Shown here in pieces: positions 7,763-16,613 of a DNA stretch of 64,000 nucleotides. Every line of letters starts with the position of its first letter. Positions within the stretch are counted from its first letter, which is position 1. The DNA comes from Bhargavaea ginsengi. GTDB lineage: Bacteria > Bacillota > Bacilli > Bacillales_A > Planococcaceae. Position numbers and translations under genes: made by a program. The DNA lies in NCBI RefSeq assembly GCF_900109165.1, contig NZ_FNZF01000007.1, positions 42,751 to 106,750 of the forward strand, in the 5' to 3' direction. A model generated the notes under the pieces. The model was not told the origin of the DNA, ran no database searches, and saw only the letters and a list, made by a program, of their open reading frames with translations.

Positions 7763-9322
7763 TCACTTACTATTGACCGCCATGTCCTTCAGCGAGCGCC
7801 GGAGGATTTTGCCGGTCGTGTTTTTCGGCAGGTCATCGAGGAATTCGATGGATGCCGGGATTTTGTATTTCGCAAGTTTTTCTGCGCTGAAGGCTTTCAG
7901 GTCTGCTTCCGTCAGGGCGGATCCGTCCTTCTTCACCACATAGGCTTGGATGGCCTCGCCATAATTGGAGTCCGGAACGCCGACAACCGCGGCTTCGACC
8001 ACGTCCGGATGCGCGTAGAGCACTTCTTCCACTTCACGCGGATAGACGTTATAGCCGCCGACGATAACGAGGTCCTTTTTGCGGTCGACAATGTAGAAAT
8101 AGCCATTTTCGTCGCGGCGGGCGAGGTCGCCCGTGTAGAGCCAGCCGTTACGGAGCGCGACTGCGGTCTCTTCCGGCATCTTATAATAGCCTTTCATGAC
8201 GTTCGGACCGCGGACGATAAGTTCGCCCACTTCTCCGTCTGGCACTTCCTCACCAAACTCATTAACTACCTTGTTCTCGACGTTGATGATGTTCGTGCCG
8301 ATCGAGCCAGGCACGCGCTCGCGGTCAAGCGGGTTGAAGCAAGTGACCGGGGCCGCTTCGCTTAGGCCATATCCTTCCGAGATGCGGACATTGAACTTGT
8401 CCTCGAAGTTGTGAAGCAGCGCGACAGGAAGGGACGAGCCGCCTGAGATGGCGCGCTTGACCGACTTGAAGTCTTCCGGGTTGCCCTCCGGATACTGATA
8501 AAGGAAGTTGTACATCGTCGGCACGCCGGCGAATATCGTAGCTTCCTTTTCACGGATGACACGGAACACGTCTGCCGGGCTAAACTTCGGCACCAGCAGG
8601 ATCTGCGCACCCCGCAGGAGTGGCGCGTTTACCACGACTGTCAGAGCGAACACATGGAACACCGGCAGTGTCGCAACGACGCGGTCATCCGGGCTGAACT
8701 GGAGATAATCGGCAACGTCACGCGCATTGGAATACAGGTTCTTGTGCGTGAGCATCGCACCCTTGGGATTCCCTGTCGTGCCCGAAGTGTACAAGATGAC
8801 CGCTGTATCATCGTCATCCACTTCAACTGCTTCCGCAGGAGCACCGCCCGAAGCGACCACGTGTGTAAACGGTTTCACTTTACCGCGGACGTCTTCCGGC
8901 AGAGAAGCGATCTTCTCCTCTAATCCCGGTTCTGTTTCACAGATCACATAACTTTCCACCGCCGGGAACGCTGCCGATGCCTGCTGGATCAGCGGCAGCA
9001 GCTTGTCCAGTGCAATGACCGCCTTGGCGTCACTGTTGCGGACGATGAACGCGATTTCCTCCGGTGAGTAGATCGGATTCACCGGTACCGCCGTTGCGCC
9101 GATGCGCATGGTGGCATACAGCGAAACCAGGAAGTGCGGCGTGTTTCCAAGCAGGAAGACGACATGATCCCCCTTGCCGATGCCGCTTTTCTGCAGACCG
9201 GCCGCCAGAAGCCCGACGGTCTGATCGAACTCTGCGTAAGTTGTGTCTTTCCCCATGAAATGATAGGCAATCTTCTGTGGTTCCTCGAGCGCCGTATGAT
9301 GTACGCGCTTCACAAGATTCAT
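7763..9322 (-). CDS. lcfB: Long-chain fatty acid--CoA ligase, LcfB/YhfL type
   Basis: Activates fatty acids to acyl-CoA by an acyl-adenylate, the entry step of beta-oxidation. The 519 residues match the ANL superfamily: P-loop TSGTTGNPKG at 179-188, GYGLSEAAP, YTGDLARRDENGYFYIVDRKKD and the C-terminal Lys in PKNTTGKILRR. The start at 9322 is six bases behind GGGGGA; the ATG at 9328 would have no spacing. A FadR-like operator and a sigma-A promoter lie upstream. In B. subtilis lcfB sits near lplJ, as it does here, and is repressed by FadR, which supports the assignment. Confidence 0.93.
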   Translation of the reverse strand: MNLVKRVHHTALEEPQKIAYHFMGKDTTYAEFDQTVGLLAAGLQKSGIGKGDHVVFLLGNTPHFLVSLYATMRIGATAVPVNPIYSPEEIAFIVRNSDAKAVIALDKLLPLIQQASAAFPAVESYVICETEPGLEEKIASLPEDVRGKVKPFTHVVASGGAPAEAVEVDDDDTAVILYTSGTTGNPKGAMLTHKNLYSNARDVADYLQFSPDDRVVATLPVFHVFALTVVVNAPLLRGAQILLVPKFSPADVFRVIREKEATIFAGVPTMYNFLYQYPEGNPEDFKSVKRAISGGSSLPVALLHNFEDKFNVRISEGYGLSEAAPVTCFNPLDRERVPGSIGTNIINVENKVVNEFGEEVPDGEVGELIVRGPNVMKGYYKMPEETAVALRNGWLYTGDLARRDENGYFYIVDRKKDLVIVGGYNVYPREVEEVLYAHPDVVEAAVVGVPDSNYGEAIQAYVVKKDGSALTEADLKAFSAEKLAKYKIPASIEFLDDLPKNTTGKILRRSLKDMAVNSK

Positions 9323-9343
9323 AGCCATCCCCCTTGTTCGAAT

Positions 9344-9361
9344 TGAATGAATAGTCATTCA
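9344..9361 (-). promoter_or_regulatory. FadR-type operator of lcfB
   Basis: TGAATGAATAGTCATTCA is a near-perfect palindrome that agrees with the FadR (TetR family) box consensus known from B. subtilis, TGAATGAMTANTCATTCA. It lies between the promoter and the lcfB ribosome binding site, where a repressor would block early transcription. Regulation by long-chain acyl-CoA is inferred from FadR biology. Confidence 0.87.
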
Positions 9362-9376
9362 CTATCCCCGATTACC

Positions 9377-9405
9377 ATTATAGAGGAATAATATAAAGCG
9401 GACAA
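9377..9405 (-). promoter_or_regulatory. Sigma-A promoter of lcfB
   Basis: On the minus strand TTGTCC (9400-9405) and TATAAT (9377-9382) are separated by 17 bases. The predicted start lies just upstream of the FadR-type operator. Confidence 0.8.
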
Positions 9406-9475
9406 CAGCCAAATAGGAAATTTAACATGGCACTCCTTTTCCCGGCAGTCAATGATCCGCTCTCTTCCATGAAAA

Positions 9476-9497
9476 AAGGACCGCTCAAGTCGGTCCT
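9476..9497 (-). terminator. Terminator overlapping the stop of the Bce-type permease
   Basis: AAGGACCG and CGGTCCTT flank a loop that contains the permease stop codon; on the minus strand a T run follows. Confidence 0.75.
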
Positions 9498-11407
9498 TTC
9501 ACATGCGCCAGATAGCGCCAGCGGATCAGAAAGAAATACAGCAGCTGGATCACCGTGAAGCCGACGAGAACAAGGGCCATCTCATTCAGGATCGAGATAT
9601 CGGCGAATTCCTTCCAGATCGCCTGCAGGGAAATAAAGGCGAAAGTACTGTGCAGCATCGCAATGCCCCACGGCAGGAAGAATTGCGGGACCAGCTGGCG
9701 GTTGACGATTTTGATGAACTCGCGCTCTGTCATGCCGAGCCGCTTCAGGACGGCCGCCTGGCGCCGGTCGCGGTCGAGCATCGTGTAGAGCTTAAAGTAG
9801 ATGAAGCTGCCCGCGGCCAGCATGAAGACCATGGCCACCATCAGGCCGGTCAAAAGCAAAAGGTGGAACGTCGAGCGGATAATCGAATAGTCGAGGCCTG
9901 GATTCTTGAAGTAATACGGAAGCGCCTCTTCTTCTTCAATTTCGGACAGGATCATCTCCTGCTCGATCGACAGCCCGATCCCGACAGTCTCCTCCCAGTC
10001 GGGGATGTCGAAAGCGTGGAACCGGAGAAGCTGATCGGGCTGTGCGGAGGCGACTTTCACAAAGTCGGTCTCGCTGACAACCACCGAATTTGTCCCGAGG
10101 CTGTAGGCCGGCAGCAGGAGGCCACCGACTACGCCGCTTACATGGACCTCGACACCGCTTTCCTCGAGCTCTGTCCGGATATCCGCATCCTGTAGTCTCG
10201 GGGCGGCTTCCGTAGAATACGGCAGGAAAACGGCTTCGCCCGGCCTCAGGCTAACCGGCCCTGCGCCAAGTGCTTCCGCGAGCCGGTTTACTTCACCCTC
10301 GCGAAGAATATTGATGGGTTGCCCGGAGAAAGAAGATTCCTCCCTGGCGACAGTAAGCGGCACGTGGGTGTACTTAAGGCCCGCGTTTTCCAGTTCCTCC
10401 ATTAGCCCCGTCACATGTTCATACTCATGCGGGTTGCCCGGATAGCTCTCATAAACAAGGCCAAGCGGGTTCAGCGCACGATACTGGGCGGTGTACGTGG
10501 CAAGGCTCGCAAGCGTCCCGACAGAAAGGAAAGCGACGGTTGAGACGATTGCGACGATAAAGAACATGTTTGCGTTGTCGCGGAGTTTGGCCGCGGTCTC
10601 AGCGAGCGACACGAGACGTGTCCGTTTCCAGTACAGGCTTTTCTGGTCCCTGAACAGGTCGAGCAGGTACAGGATCGAGTGCGAGAAGAAATAATACGTC
10701 CCGAGAGTAGCCGCGGGCGGCAGCAGCACCGATAGGTACAGGACATTTACCCGTCCAGCCAGAAGCGCCGCTCCGTAGGACGACAGCAACAGGAGAATGC
10801 CGGCAGCGGCTCTCCCCGGTGAGTAGCCGAACGGATCCGCTTCCCCGCCGATCCCTTTCCTGAATTCCGAAATGTCCCGGTTGGCGACGATATAGGCGGA
10901 CAGCAATCCGATCATAAGGAACAGGCTGAAGAATGCACCCGCAGTCATGAGGAACGGCTCCCATGATACATAAAGCGGCAGGGTCGGCAGCTGGAGCAGT
11001 TCCCGGACGATCATGAAAAAGTACTTCGAGAACGCGAAGCCGAGCACGATGCCGCTCGCGGTCGACGCGGCACCGAGCAGCAGCATTTCCAGAAGCAGCA
11101 GCTTTCCGAGCTGGCGCCGCTCCATGCCGATCTGGAGGAGCAGGGCGAATTCACCCGAGCGCGCCTGCATAAACGCCCGCATCGAATAAAACAGGAAAAA
11201 CAGCATGAATACATAAAGGATGATGTCCGCCGTCGTCATCCCAATCAGCGTGATGCCGGTGATGAACCGCTCCCCGATGCCCGGGTGGAACATCAGCATC
11301 GAGTAAAGGAAAAACACCATGACCGAAAACACACTGGCCAGGAAAAACGCCGCATAGACGCGGCGGTTCCGGATGACGTTACGGTAGGCGAACTGACGAA
11401 AGGTCAT
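9485..11407 (-). CDS. BceB-type ABC transporter permease
   Basis: Permease of a peptide-antibiotic detoxification module. The 640 residues show the Bce pattern: one N-terminal helix, a group of FtsX-type helices, a large extracellular domain (about 300-480) between helices 7 and 8, and a C-terminal FtsX block. In the family this large loop senses antimicrobial peptides bound to lipid II-cycle intermediates. The start overlaps the end of the ATPase gene by 29 bases. The order regulator, kinase, ATPase, permease matches BceRSAB-like loci. Which peptide it answers cannot be read from sequence. Confidence 0.9.
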   Translation of the reverse strand: MTFRQFAYRNVIRNRRVYAAFFLASVFSVMVFFLYSMLMFHPGIGERFITGITLIGMTTADIILYVFMLFFLFYSMRAFMQARSGEFALLLQIGMERRQLGKLLLLEMLLLGAASTASGIVLGFAFSKYFFMIVRELLQLPTLPLYVSWEPFLMTAGAFFSLFLMIGLLSAYIVANRDISEFRKGIGGEADPFGYSPGRAAAGILLLLSSYGAALLAGRVNVLYLSVLLPPAATLGTYYFFSHSILYLLDLFRDQKSLYWKRTRLVSLAETAAKLRDNANMFFIVAIVSTVAFLSVGTLASLATYTAQYRALNPLGLVYESYPGNPHEYEHVTGLMEELENAGLKYTHVPLTVAREESSFSGQPINILREGEVNRLAEALGAGPVSLRPGEAVFLPYSTEAAPRLQDADIRTELEESGVEVHVSGVVGGLLLPAYSLGTNSVVVSETDFVKVASAQPDQLLRFHAFDIPDWEETVGIGLSIEQEMILSEIEEEEALPYYFKNPGLDYSIIRSTFHLLLLTGLMVAMVFMLAAGSFIYFKLYTMLDRDRRQAAVLKRLGMTEREFIKIVNRQLVPQFFLPWGIAMLHSTFAFISLQAIWKEFADISILNEMALVLVGFTVIQLLYFFLIRWRYLAHVKGPT

Positions 11408-12152
11408 CGACGTTGCCTCCCAGAAGCGACAGCATGTTCAGGATGCGCTGGAAGAACGTCCTGCGGCGGTCGTCCTTGTGGATTTCATTGTAGTAGGCGC
11501 CGTCCTTGATAAAGAGGACACGGTCGCAGTAGCTGGCGGCGATCGGGTCATGGGTCACCATGATGAACGTCGTCCTGTTTTCCCGGTTGATCGTCCCGAG
11601 CAGGTCCAGCACTTCGCGCGCTGCGTTCGAGTCAAGATTCCCCGTCGGTTCGTCGGCCAGCACGATCGACGGCCGGTGGACGAGGGCGCGCGCGATCGCG
11701 ACACGCTGTTCCTGCCCGCCCGAAATTTCATCCGGACGTTTGTGCAGGATGCCTTCCAGTCCGAGCCGTGCCGTGATCGCCTTGACCCGAGCGTCCATCT
11801 CCGAGACGGGCAACCGGTCAAGTGTCAGCGGAAGCACAATGTTTTCCTCGACCGTCAGCATCCTGAGCAGGTTGAAGTCCTGAAAGACGAAACCGAGCTC
11901 GCGGCGGCGGAAACGGGCCAGGTCATCCGGCCGGAGCGCCGACGGATCGGTCCCTTTGATGAGCACTTTTCCCGATGTCGGCATATCGATGCCGGAAATC
12001 AGGTTCAGAAGCGTCGTCTTGCCGCTTCCGGAAGGGCCCATGACGGCAAGAAACTCCCCTTCCTCCACGTCAAAGCTGAGGCGGTCAAGCGCCCGGTGGG
12101 TCACTTTCCCCTCATAGATTTTGATGACGTCTTCAATGCTGACGATCGGCAT
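11379..12152 (-). CDS. BceA-type ABC transporter ATP-binding protein
   Basis: ATPase subunit of the peptide-resistance transporter, 257 residues. Walker [10 protein letters not shown] lies near residue 40, then [13 protein letters not shown], the signature [15 protein letters not shown] and Walker [13 protein letters not shown], all as in BceA/VraD proteins. The signature has Glu in place of the common Gln (GGQEQR). The start at 12152 overlaps the kinase gene by 20 bases and the stop lies 29 bases inside the permease gene, so all four genes are one tightly coupled unit. The C-terminal extension past Walker B ([15 protein letters not shown]) is longer than in lipoprotein-type ATPases. Confidence 0.92.
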   Translation of the reverse strand: MPIVSIEDVIKIYEGKVTHRALDRLSFDVEEGEFLAVMGPSGSGKTTLLNLISGIDMPTSGKVLIKGTDPSALRPDDLARFRRRELGFVFQDFNLLRMLTVEENIVLPLTLDRLPVSEMDARVKAITARLGLEGILHKRPDEISGGQEQRVAIARALVHRPSIVLADEPTGNLDSNAAREVLDLLGTINRENRTTFIMVTHDPIAASYCDRVLFIKDGAYYNEIHKDDRRRTFFQRILNMLSLLGGNVDDLSSVRLP

Positions 12153-13161
12153 GTGACTCTTCCTTTCCTTCTTCCTTCTTCTCCCGGAAGAGGACGGACA
12201 CTGCCGTACCCTCCCCTGGCTCCGACTCGATCTCCAGGCCGTGGCCGAGCTGGTCGCACACTTCCTTCGCGATAAAGAGCCCCATTCCGGTGGACTCACC
12301 GGTTAGCCGGCCATTTTCCCCTGTGAAGAACGCATGGGTGACACGTTTCATATCAGATGCCGGGATGCCGATCCCCTCGTCCCGGACGGTCAGCCGGATG
12401 CCGTCTTCTGTCCGGTCCGCGCTGAAGTAGACGTGCTTGCCTTCACCTCGCGTGTATTTCACGGCATTCGTGATGAACTGGGCGATGATCGTCTTCATCC
12501 ACTTCGGATCGGTCGTGACGGTGAGGCCCTCTTCAATCGAAGAAGCCGGGTAGACCCGGTTGGTGATGAACAGCTTTTTGTGTTCGGAAATCACTTCACG
12601 GACCAGGGATGCAAGATCCGCACGGGCAATCTGCATGTCCCGCTCGAAAGTGCCAAGCCTTGCATTCAACAGGACGGTCTCGAGGCCGCGCCGGATCCTG
12701 TCAGCCTCTTCCCCGATCGCTTCGCGGTCCACTTCCTCTTCCTGCAGCAACAGCGAGATGACCGACAGCGGCGTCTTCATCTGGTGCACCCACTGGTTCA
12801 TGAACGTCTCATGGCGCTCATTTTCCGAACGCAGCGCCTGCACTTCCTTCTGGTAGATGCCGTACACTTCATGGCCGAAACGCTCGGCTTCGGTAGTTTC
12901 CGGGGATTTCGAGGTCCGCATGAGGAGGTCCTCCATCTTGGCCGGGTGCCTCAGGATCCGGTTGTAGTACCCCCTGCGGCCGATAAAGCGTACCGCCAGG
13001 AAAAGCGTGGTCAGGATGAGGACCATCACGACCGAATACACGGCAGTGTCCACATTCCGGAAGCCGTCCAGCCAGTACAGCGACAGGATGAATACCGTCA
13101 GCAGCACATGGAACACGAGGTAGGCCGCGTGCTCCCGGATAAACAGGCGGACCGCCTTCAT
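12133..13161 (-). CDS. BceS-like intramembrane-sensing histidine kinase
   Basis: A 342-residue kinase with two membrane helices close together (about 10-30 and 41-60) and almost no extracellular loop, the hallmark of intramembrane-sensing kinases that listen to their ABC transporter. The phosphoacceptor is His126 in NQWVHQMKTPLSV. N box (QFITNAVKY), G1 box (VRDEGIGIP) and G2 box (GMGLFIAKEV) follow. The start overlaps the response regulator stop by four bases. It presumably measures flux through the adjacent permease and phosphorylates the adjacent regulator. Confidence 0.92.
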   Translation of the reverse strand: MKAVRLFIREHAAYLVFHVLLTVFILSLYWLDGFRNVDTAVYSVVMVLILTTLFLAVRFIGRRGYYNRILRHPAKMEDLLMRTSKSPETTEAERFGHEVYGIYQKEVQALRSENERHETFMNQWVHQMKTPLSVISLLLQEEEVDREAIGEEADRIRRGLETVLLNARLGTFERDMQIARADLASLVREVISEHKKLFITNRVYPASSIEEGLTVTTDPKWMKTIIAQFITNAVKYTRGEGKHVYFSADRTEDGIRLTVRDEGIGIPASDMKRVTHAFFTGENGRLTGESTGMGLFIAKEVCDQLGHGLEIESEPGEGTAVSVLFREKKEEGKEESHADRQH

Positions 13162-13862
13162 GCTTCCTCCGGCGCGGCGATAAACCGGTAGCCCGCGCCG
13201 CGTACTGTTTCAATTTGAGATTGGATGCCGTAGTCGGCAAGCTTTTTGCGAACACGGGTCATATTGACGTTTAGTGTGTTTTCATCGACGAATGCCTGGT
13301 CATCCCACAGCTCCTCGAGGAACCGTTCTCGTGACACGACCTTCGGCGACTCGGATAGGAGCAATTCCAGGATGACGCACTCTTTTTTCTGGAGCGGGAT
13401 CTCCTCTCCGTGCGCATGCAGTTCCATCCGCTCCGGATACAGCTCCAGACGGCCGAGACGGATTGTCCGCTCTTCCATTTTCGGCGCGTATTCTCCAAAT
13501 GACCGACGCAGATGGCTTCTGATCTTCGCCAGGACAATCTCGTAGTTGAACGGTTTCGTAATAAAGTCATCCCCGCCGTTTTCCAGCGCAAACACCTGAT
13601 CCATCTCGCCGGAACGTGCCGAGATAAACAAAATCGGCACGGTCGTCCGCTGGCGCAGCTGGCGGCACCAGTAATAGCCGTCATAAGACGGCAGGTTGAT
13701 ATCAAGCAGGATGAGGTGCGGGGAGAACTCGGACTCCGCCTCCAAAATCCGGTCGAAGTCATCTGCCGCCCGCACATTGTAATGGTATTTCCGGAGCGTC
13801 TCGGCAAGCAGCGAGGCGATCTTCCGGTCGTCTTCGATGATGAGGATCCGATGTTGTTCCAC
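13158..13862 (-). CDS. BceR-like OmpR-family response regulator
   Basis: First gene of the four-gene module. It has 234 residues: a receiver domain with acidic pocket EDD (10-12), phosphoacceptor Asp54 in LLDINLPS, and the conserved Lys in ITKPFNYE; then a winged-helix DNA-binding domain (about 130-230) ending in VRGAGYRF. It is the expected transcription factor for the downstream ABC genes or for itself. The start at 13862 lacks a strong GGAGG (GGAAAAGAGGGAAAG is upstream). The lplJ terminator lies just upstream, so the module has its own promoter. Confidence 0.92.
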   Translation of the reverse strand: MEQHRILIIEDDRKIASLLAETLRKYHYNVRAADDFDRILEAESEFSPHLILLDINLPSYDGYYWCRQLRQRTTVPILFISARSGEMDQVFALENGGDDFITKPFNYEIVLAKIRSHLRRSFGEYAPKMEERTIRLGRLELYPERMELHAHGEEIPLQKKECVILELLLSESPKVVSRERFLEELWDDQAFVDENTLNVNMTRVRKKLADYGIQSQIETVRGAGYRFIAAPEEA

Positions 13863-13944
13863 GGTCTTTCCCTCTTTTCCAATTTCGGTTCCGTCGGGTA
13901 AATACGGCCGGAATCCGTGATTTTCTCTGCTTTTATGATAGCAG

Positions 13945-13976
13945 AAAAGGGACCCGGCGTCTGTCGGGTCCCCTTT
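13945..13976 (-). terminator. Terminator of lplJ
   Basis: GGGACCCG and CGGGTCCC form a stem with T residues on the minus-strand 3' side, directly behind the lplJ stop. Confidence 0.8.
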
Positions 13977-13993
13977 GTATAGGCTGCGTCTGA

Positions 13994-14986
13994 TCAGTAG
14001 ATCAGATCGATGAAATCTTCTTTCGTGATGCCGCCAAGCAGCTTTTCGATGTTGATGCCCTCGATCGCCTGCTCGATGCCTTCGGTGCTGTATGGCGCGC
14101 CTTTCAGTGCATCTTCGATCTCGGCCACTTCGCCGACCCCGAAGAAGTCGCCGAAGATAGCCGCGTCTTCGATTTTGCCTTTGTTTACATCGAGTTTTAC
14201 ATCGATGCCGCCGACCGGGAAGCGTTTTGAGTGAGACATGTTGAACTTCGGTGACTTGCCGTAGTTCCAGTCCCAGTTACCGTAGCGCTTCTCGGACAGC
14301 TTCCTGATGTTTTCCCAATCGTCTTCCGTGAGCTCAACGTACTCGATTTTGTCCTTGCCGCCAAAGATCTGCTCGAGGATATACTGGCGGAACTCTTCGA
14401 TATTCATCGGCTCCTCGAGGAACTCGGAGATGTTCGCGACACGCGAGCGAATGGACTTGATGCCCTTCGATTCGATCTTGTCCTTTTTCACTTTGAGCGC
14501 GTTCACGACTTCGCCGATGTCCGTATCGAACATAAGCGTGCCGTGGCTGTACATCCGGCCCTGTGTGGAAAACTGGGCATTGCCGGAAATCTTGCGCCCT
14601 TCGACGAGAAGGTCGTTGCGTCCCTGCAACTCGGCTTTAACGCCGAGGCTGTTGAGCGCATCTACGACCGGCTGCGTGAATTTCTTGAAATTACGGAAGC
14701 TCTCTCCGTCATCCTTCGTGATGAAGCTGTAGTTCAGGTTGCCAAGATCGTGGTATACCGCTCCGCCGCCGGACAGCCGGCGAACAACCTTGATGCCATT
14801 TTTGTCCACGTAGCCCGCGTCGATCTCTTCGATGGTGTTCTGGTTGCGGCCGACGATAATGGACGGGCCGTTAATGTAGAACAGCAGATAAGAATCCTTG
14901 TCCGTATCAAACGTGTTCAGGATATATTCCTCGATCGCGAGGTTGATGTACGGGTCGTGGTTGCCCTTGTTGTCGATGAATTTCAT
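13994..14986 (-). CDS. lplJ: Lipoate--protein ligase LplJ
   Basis: Attaches free lipoate to lipoyl domains of 2-oxoacid dehydrogenases and GcvH, in two steps through lipoyl-AMP. The 330 residues match LplJ length. The N-terminal catalytic domain has GRNQNTIEEID, the RRLSGGGAVYHDLGN loop that binds the adenylate and a conserved Lys in GRKISGNAQ. The small C-terminal accessory domain (about 250-330) is present. The start at 14986 follows GGAGGT at eight bases. A YhfH-like gene starts divergently about 200 bases away, as in B. subtilis where yhfH and lplJ are close. Confidence 0.94.
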   Translation of the reverse strand: MKFIDNKGNHDPYINLAIEEYILNTFDTDKDSYLLFYINGPSIIVGRNQNTIEEIDAGYVDKNGIKVVRRLSGGGAVYHDLGNLNYSFITKDDGESFRNFKKFTQPVVDALNSLGVKAELQGRNDLLVEGRKISGNAQFSTQGRMYSHGTLMFDTDIGEVVNALKVKKDKIESKGIKSIRSRVANISEFLEEPMNIEEFRQYILEQIFGGKDKIEYVELTEDDWENIRKLSEKRYGNWDWNYGKSPKFNMSHSKRFPVGGIDVKLDVNKGKIEDAAIFGDFFGVGEVAEIEDALKGAPYSTEGIEQAIEGINIEKLLGGITKEDFIDLIY

Positions 14987-15115
14987 GCTTGTGGACCTCC
15001 TGTCATTTTCCTTTGTCCAGTTTATCACACACCCCCGAAACGCTCCCGCTATTAGGCTGTCCGAAAGGGACCGGAACCAATCTGAAAAAATATTTGTAAA
15101 ATTAGGTGAAAACCA

Positions 15116-15145
15116 TTGACACCCTCTGCTCTGTTATAATACACT
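15116..15145 (+). promoter_or_regulatory. Probable promoter of the YhfH-like gene
   Basis: A perfect TTGACA (15116-15121) is followed after 18 bases by TACACT (15140-15145). A perfect TATAAT lies at 15135 but only 13 bases away, so either the spacing is unusual or TACACT is the working -10. Confidence 0.5.
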
Positions 15146-15198
15146 GTGTACAACAACAGAAGTTGACTAATAAAACTTCTTCGAGAGGAGAATGCGGA

Positions 15199-15324
15199 AT
15201 GATGGAAAGTGTCGTTGAATTCTTCAAGAACCTGCCTCCGAAAATGTGTACTGACTGTGGTGAACAAATCGAGGAACAACATGAGTGCTACAGCAATAAG
15301 TGCGACAAGTGCAACTGCGAATAA
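15199..15324 (+). CDS. YhfH-family small zinc-ribbon-like protein
   Basis: A 41-residue protein with CTDCG and a second pair CDKC, plus two further Cys and a His in between, the pattern of the YhfH family of Bacillota peptides thought to bind zinc. It starts with ATG-ATG behind GAGAGGAG. The neighbour lplJ is also the neighbour in B. subtilis, which supports the family call. Function is unknown. A second member of the family lies at 16614-16742. Confidence 0.8.
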   Translation: MMESVVEFFKNLPPKMCTDCGEQIEEQHECYSNKCDKCNCE

Positions 15325-15343
15325 CAAATGCCGACCTTAACGG

Positions 15344-15374
15344 CGCCCCGGATTATCTGTCCGGGGCGTTTTTT
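15344..15374 (+). terminator. Terminator of the YhfH-like gene
   Basis: CGCCCCGG and CCGGGGCG form a perfect 8-bp stem followed by six T residues. Confidence 0.9.
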
Positions 15375-15391
15375 CTGTTTCAAAACAGATA

Positions 15392-15405
15392 TGTAAGCGC
15401 TTTTA
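15392..15405. promoter_or_regulatory. Candidate CcpA cre site
   Basis: TGTAAGCGCTTTTA agrees with the cre consensus TGWAARCGYTWNCW except near the 3' end. It lies about 200 bases upstream of the RDD-family gene. An inverted repeat TCTGTTT-CA-AAACAGA (15374-15389) adjoins it. Function is inferred from sequence only. Confidence 0.45.
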
Positions 15406-15612
15406 TAGTACAGATAGAATTCTTTTGTATCAGTACAGCCTGTCCCGCTAAATTCCGATGAAAGAGGATAATTGGAGACGAAACAGTAAAATTCTCCGAT
15501 AGAACGGATTGATAGATTTCACCTTTTCCCTGTATCACGTTTTACTAAGTGAAACCAATCAATCTGTTATTCCGTATTCCATACATACAAGACCCGAATT
15601 GGAGGAAGTACT

Positions 15613-16002
15613 GTGAAACCAATCACCAAGAAACGATTCAAGGCCTACCTGATTGACTTGGCCGTATCAACCGCCGCAACTGCAGGTGTCGAATATGTCC
15701 TAAGGAAGAAAATCAAAAGCGAGGCCTTTCACGCACTCGTCACCCCTACTGCTGTCATGTGGGCGCTGGAATATGCACAGTTGCGCAACAGCGGACGGAC
15801 GATCGGCTACAAAACGATGGGACTGGCCATTGAAAACACGGACGGCACCGAACCGACACCCGGCCAGATTGTGAAGCGCATGGCCTACCGGGACACCATC
15901 AGCACATTCGACTACATAAAAGACCGTGAAGCCTTCGAGGCGCAGGACGGAGCGCTCCTCCCTCACGACCGGATTTCTGGAACGGTTGTGAAGGAACAAT
16001 AA
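15613..16002 (+). CDS. RDD-family membrane protein
   Basis: A 129-residue protein with the RDD family features: RFKAYLIDLAV at 9-19, NSGRTIGYKTMGL in the middle, a KRMAYRD motif and the ending LPHDRISGTVV. Most RDD proteins have two or three helices; here the hydrophobic parts are short (about 15-28 and 42-58). Roles in ion or sodium transport have been proposed for some members, but none can be assigned here. The start is GTG, 7 bases behind GGAGGA. It is a single gene with a large shared terminator after it. Confidence 0.78.
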   Translation: MKPITKKRFKAYLIDLAVSTAATAGVEYVLRKKIKSEAFHALVTPTAVMWALEYAQLRNSGRTIGYKTMGLAIENTDGTEPTPGQIVKRMAYRDTISTFDYIKDREAFEAQDGALLPHDRISGTVVKEQ

Positions 16003-16009
16003 ACATAAA

Positions 16010-16066
16010 AACAACCTCAAGCGGACGCCCCATGACTGATCATGGGCAGTTCCACTTGAGGTTGTT
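16010..16066. terminator. Bidirectional terminator between convergent genes
   Basis: A 12-bp perfect stem (AACAACCTCAAG with CTTGAGGTTGTT) encloses an inner GCCCATGA/TCATGGGC hairpin. A-rich and T-rich flanks suit both directions. It touches the stop codon of the minus-strand gene. Confidence 0.8.
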
Positions 16067-16499
16067 ACATTCTGATGAATCTCGGTTCGTATTCAGACAA
16101 GACCTCAAAGACCTGATCACCGTTCATGTACAGATGATGTTCCAGTTTCGGGTGCGTCTTTCTGTTAATGAGCGGATTGTGATCGAACCATTTTAAGTAT
16201 TCCGAGTTCAGGACTTTATAGAAATACAGCGAGTTTTCATCTTTCACGGTGGACAAGTCTTCTTCCTTGCTGAGCAGATCAAACCGGCCGTATTCGGTTG
16301 AGAACCGATAAGACCAAACGTAATACTCGACTGGTGAAACAAACTGATCGTAAATGACATCGACTTTTGTCTCTGCCAAATCACTGACCGAAAGTTTCAG
16401 GTAATCAAAATGGGCGAGTACTTCAAAAAAACCCAAGTCCGCAAGACTTCTTCCTTTCAAGTAAGTGACGGGCTGCCAGGCCTGCAGAACCTCCATCAT
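16065..16499 (-). CDS. Conserved-looking hypothetical protein, 144 aa
   Basis: A soluble, slightly acidic protein of 144 residues, rich in Tyr and Phe, with no signal peptide, membrane segment or known motif that I recognise. The start (two successive ATG codons) follows AGGAGG at good spacing, and codon use matches its neighbours, so it is probably a real gene. It stands between two terminators as a single-gene unit. Confidence 0.65.
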   Translation of the reverse strand: MMEVLQAWQPVTYLKGRSLADLGFFEVLAHFDYLKLSVSDLAETKVDVIYDQFVSPVEYYVWSYRFSTEYGRFDLLSKEEDLSTVKDENSLYFYKVLNSEYLKWFDHNPLINRKTHPKLEHHLYMNGDQVFEVLSEYEPRFIRM

Positions 16500-16569
16500 A
16501 TTGCCTCCTTCACTCAAGCATATAATCAATCATTCTGGTCATATGCAGGATTTCCTTTACGTTGGAACC

Positions 16570-16600
16570 AAAAGGAGCCGTCATCCAAGATGACGGCTCC
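16570..16600 (-). terminator. Terminator of the second YhfH-like gene
   Basis: GGAGCCGTCATC and GATGACGGCTCC form a 12-bp stem, with a short T run on the minus strand, 14 bases behind the stop codon. Confidence 0.8.
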
Positions 16601-16613
16601 CCCTTTATTACCC

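Noticed and set aside
7475..8365. Long plus-strand frame with heptad RHF-like repeats at its start
   Set aside because: It lies antisense to lcfB, has no ribosome binding site, and the heptads simply reflect the 21-bp DNA period read as seven codons.
15135..15140. TATAAT as the -10 of the YhfH-like gene
   Set aside because: Only 13 bases from TTGACA, so unlikely to work with that -35; noted as an alternative.
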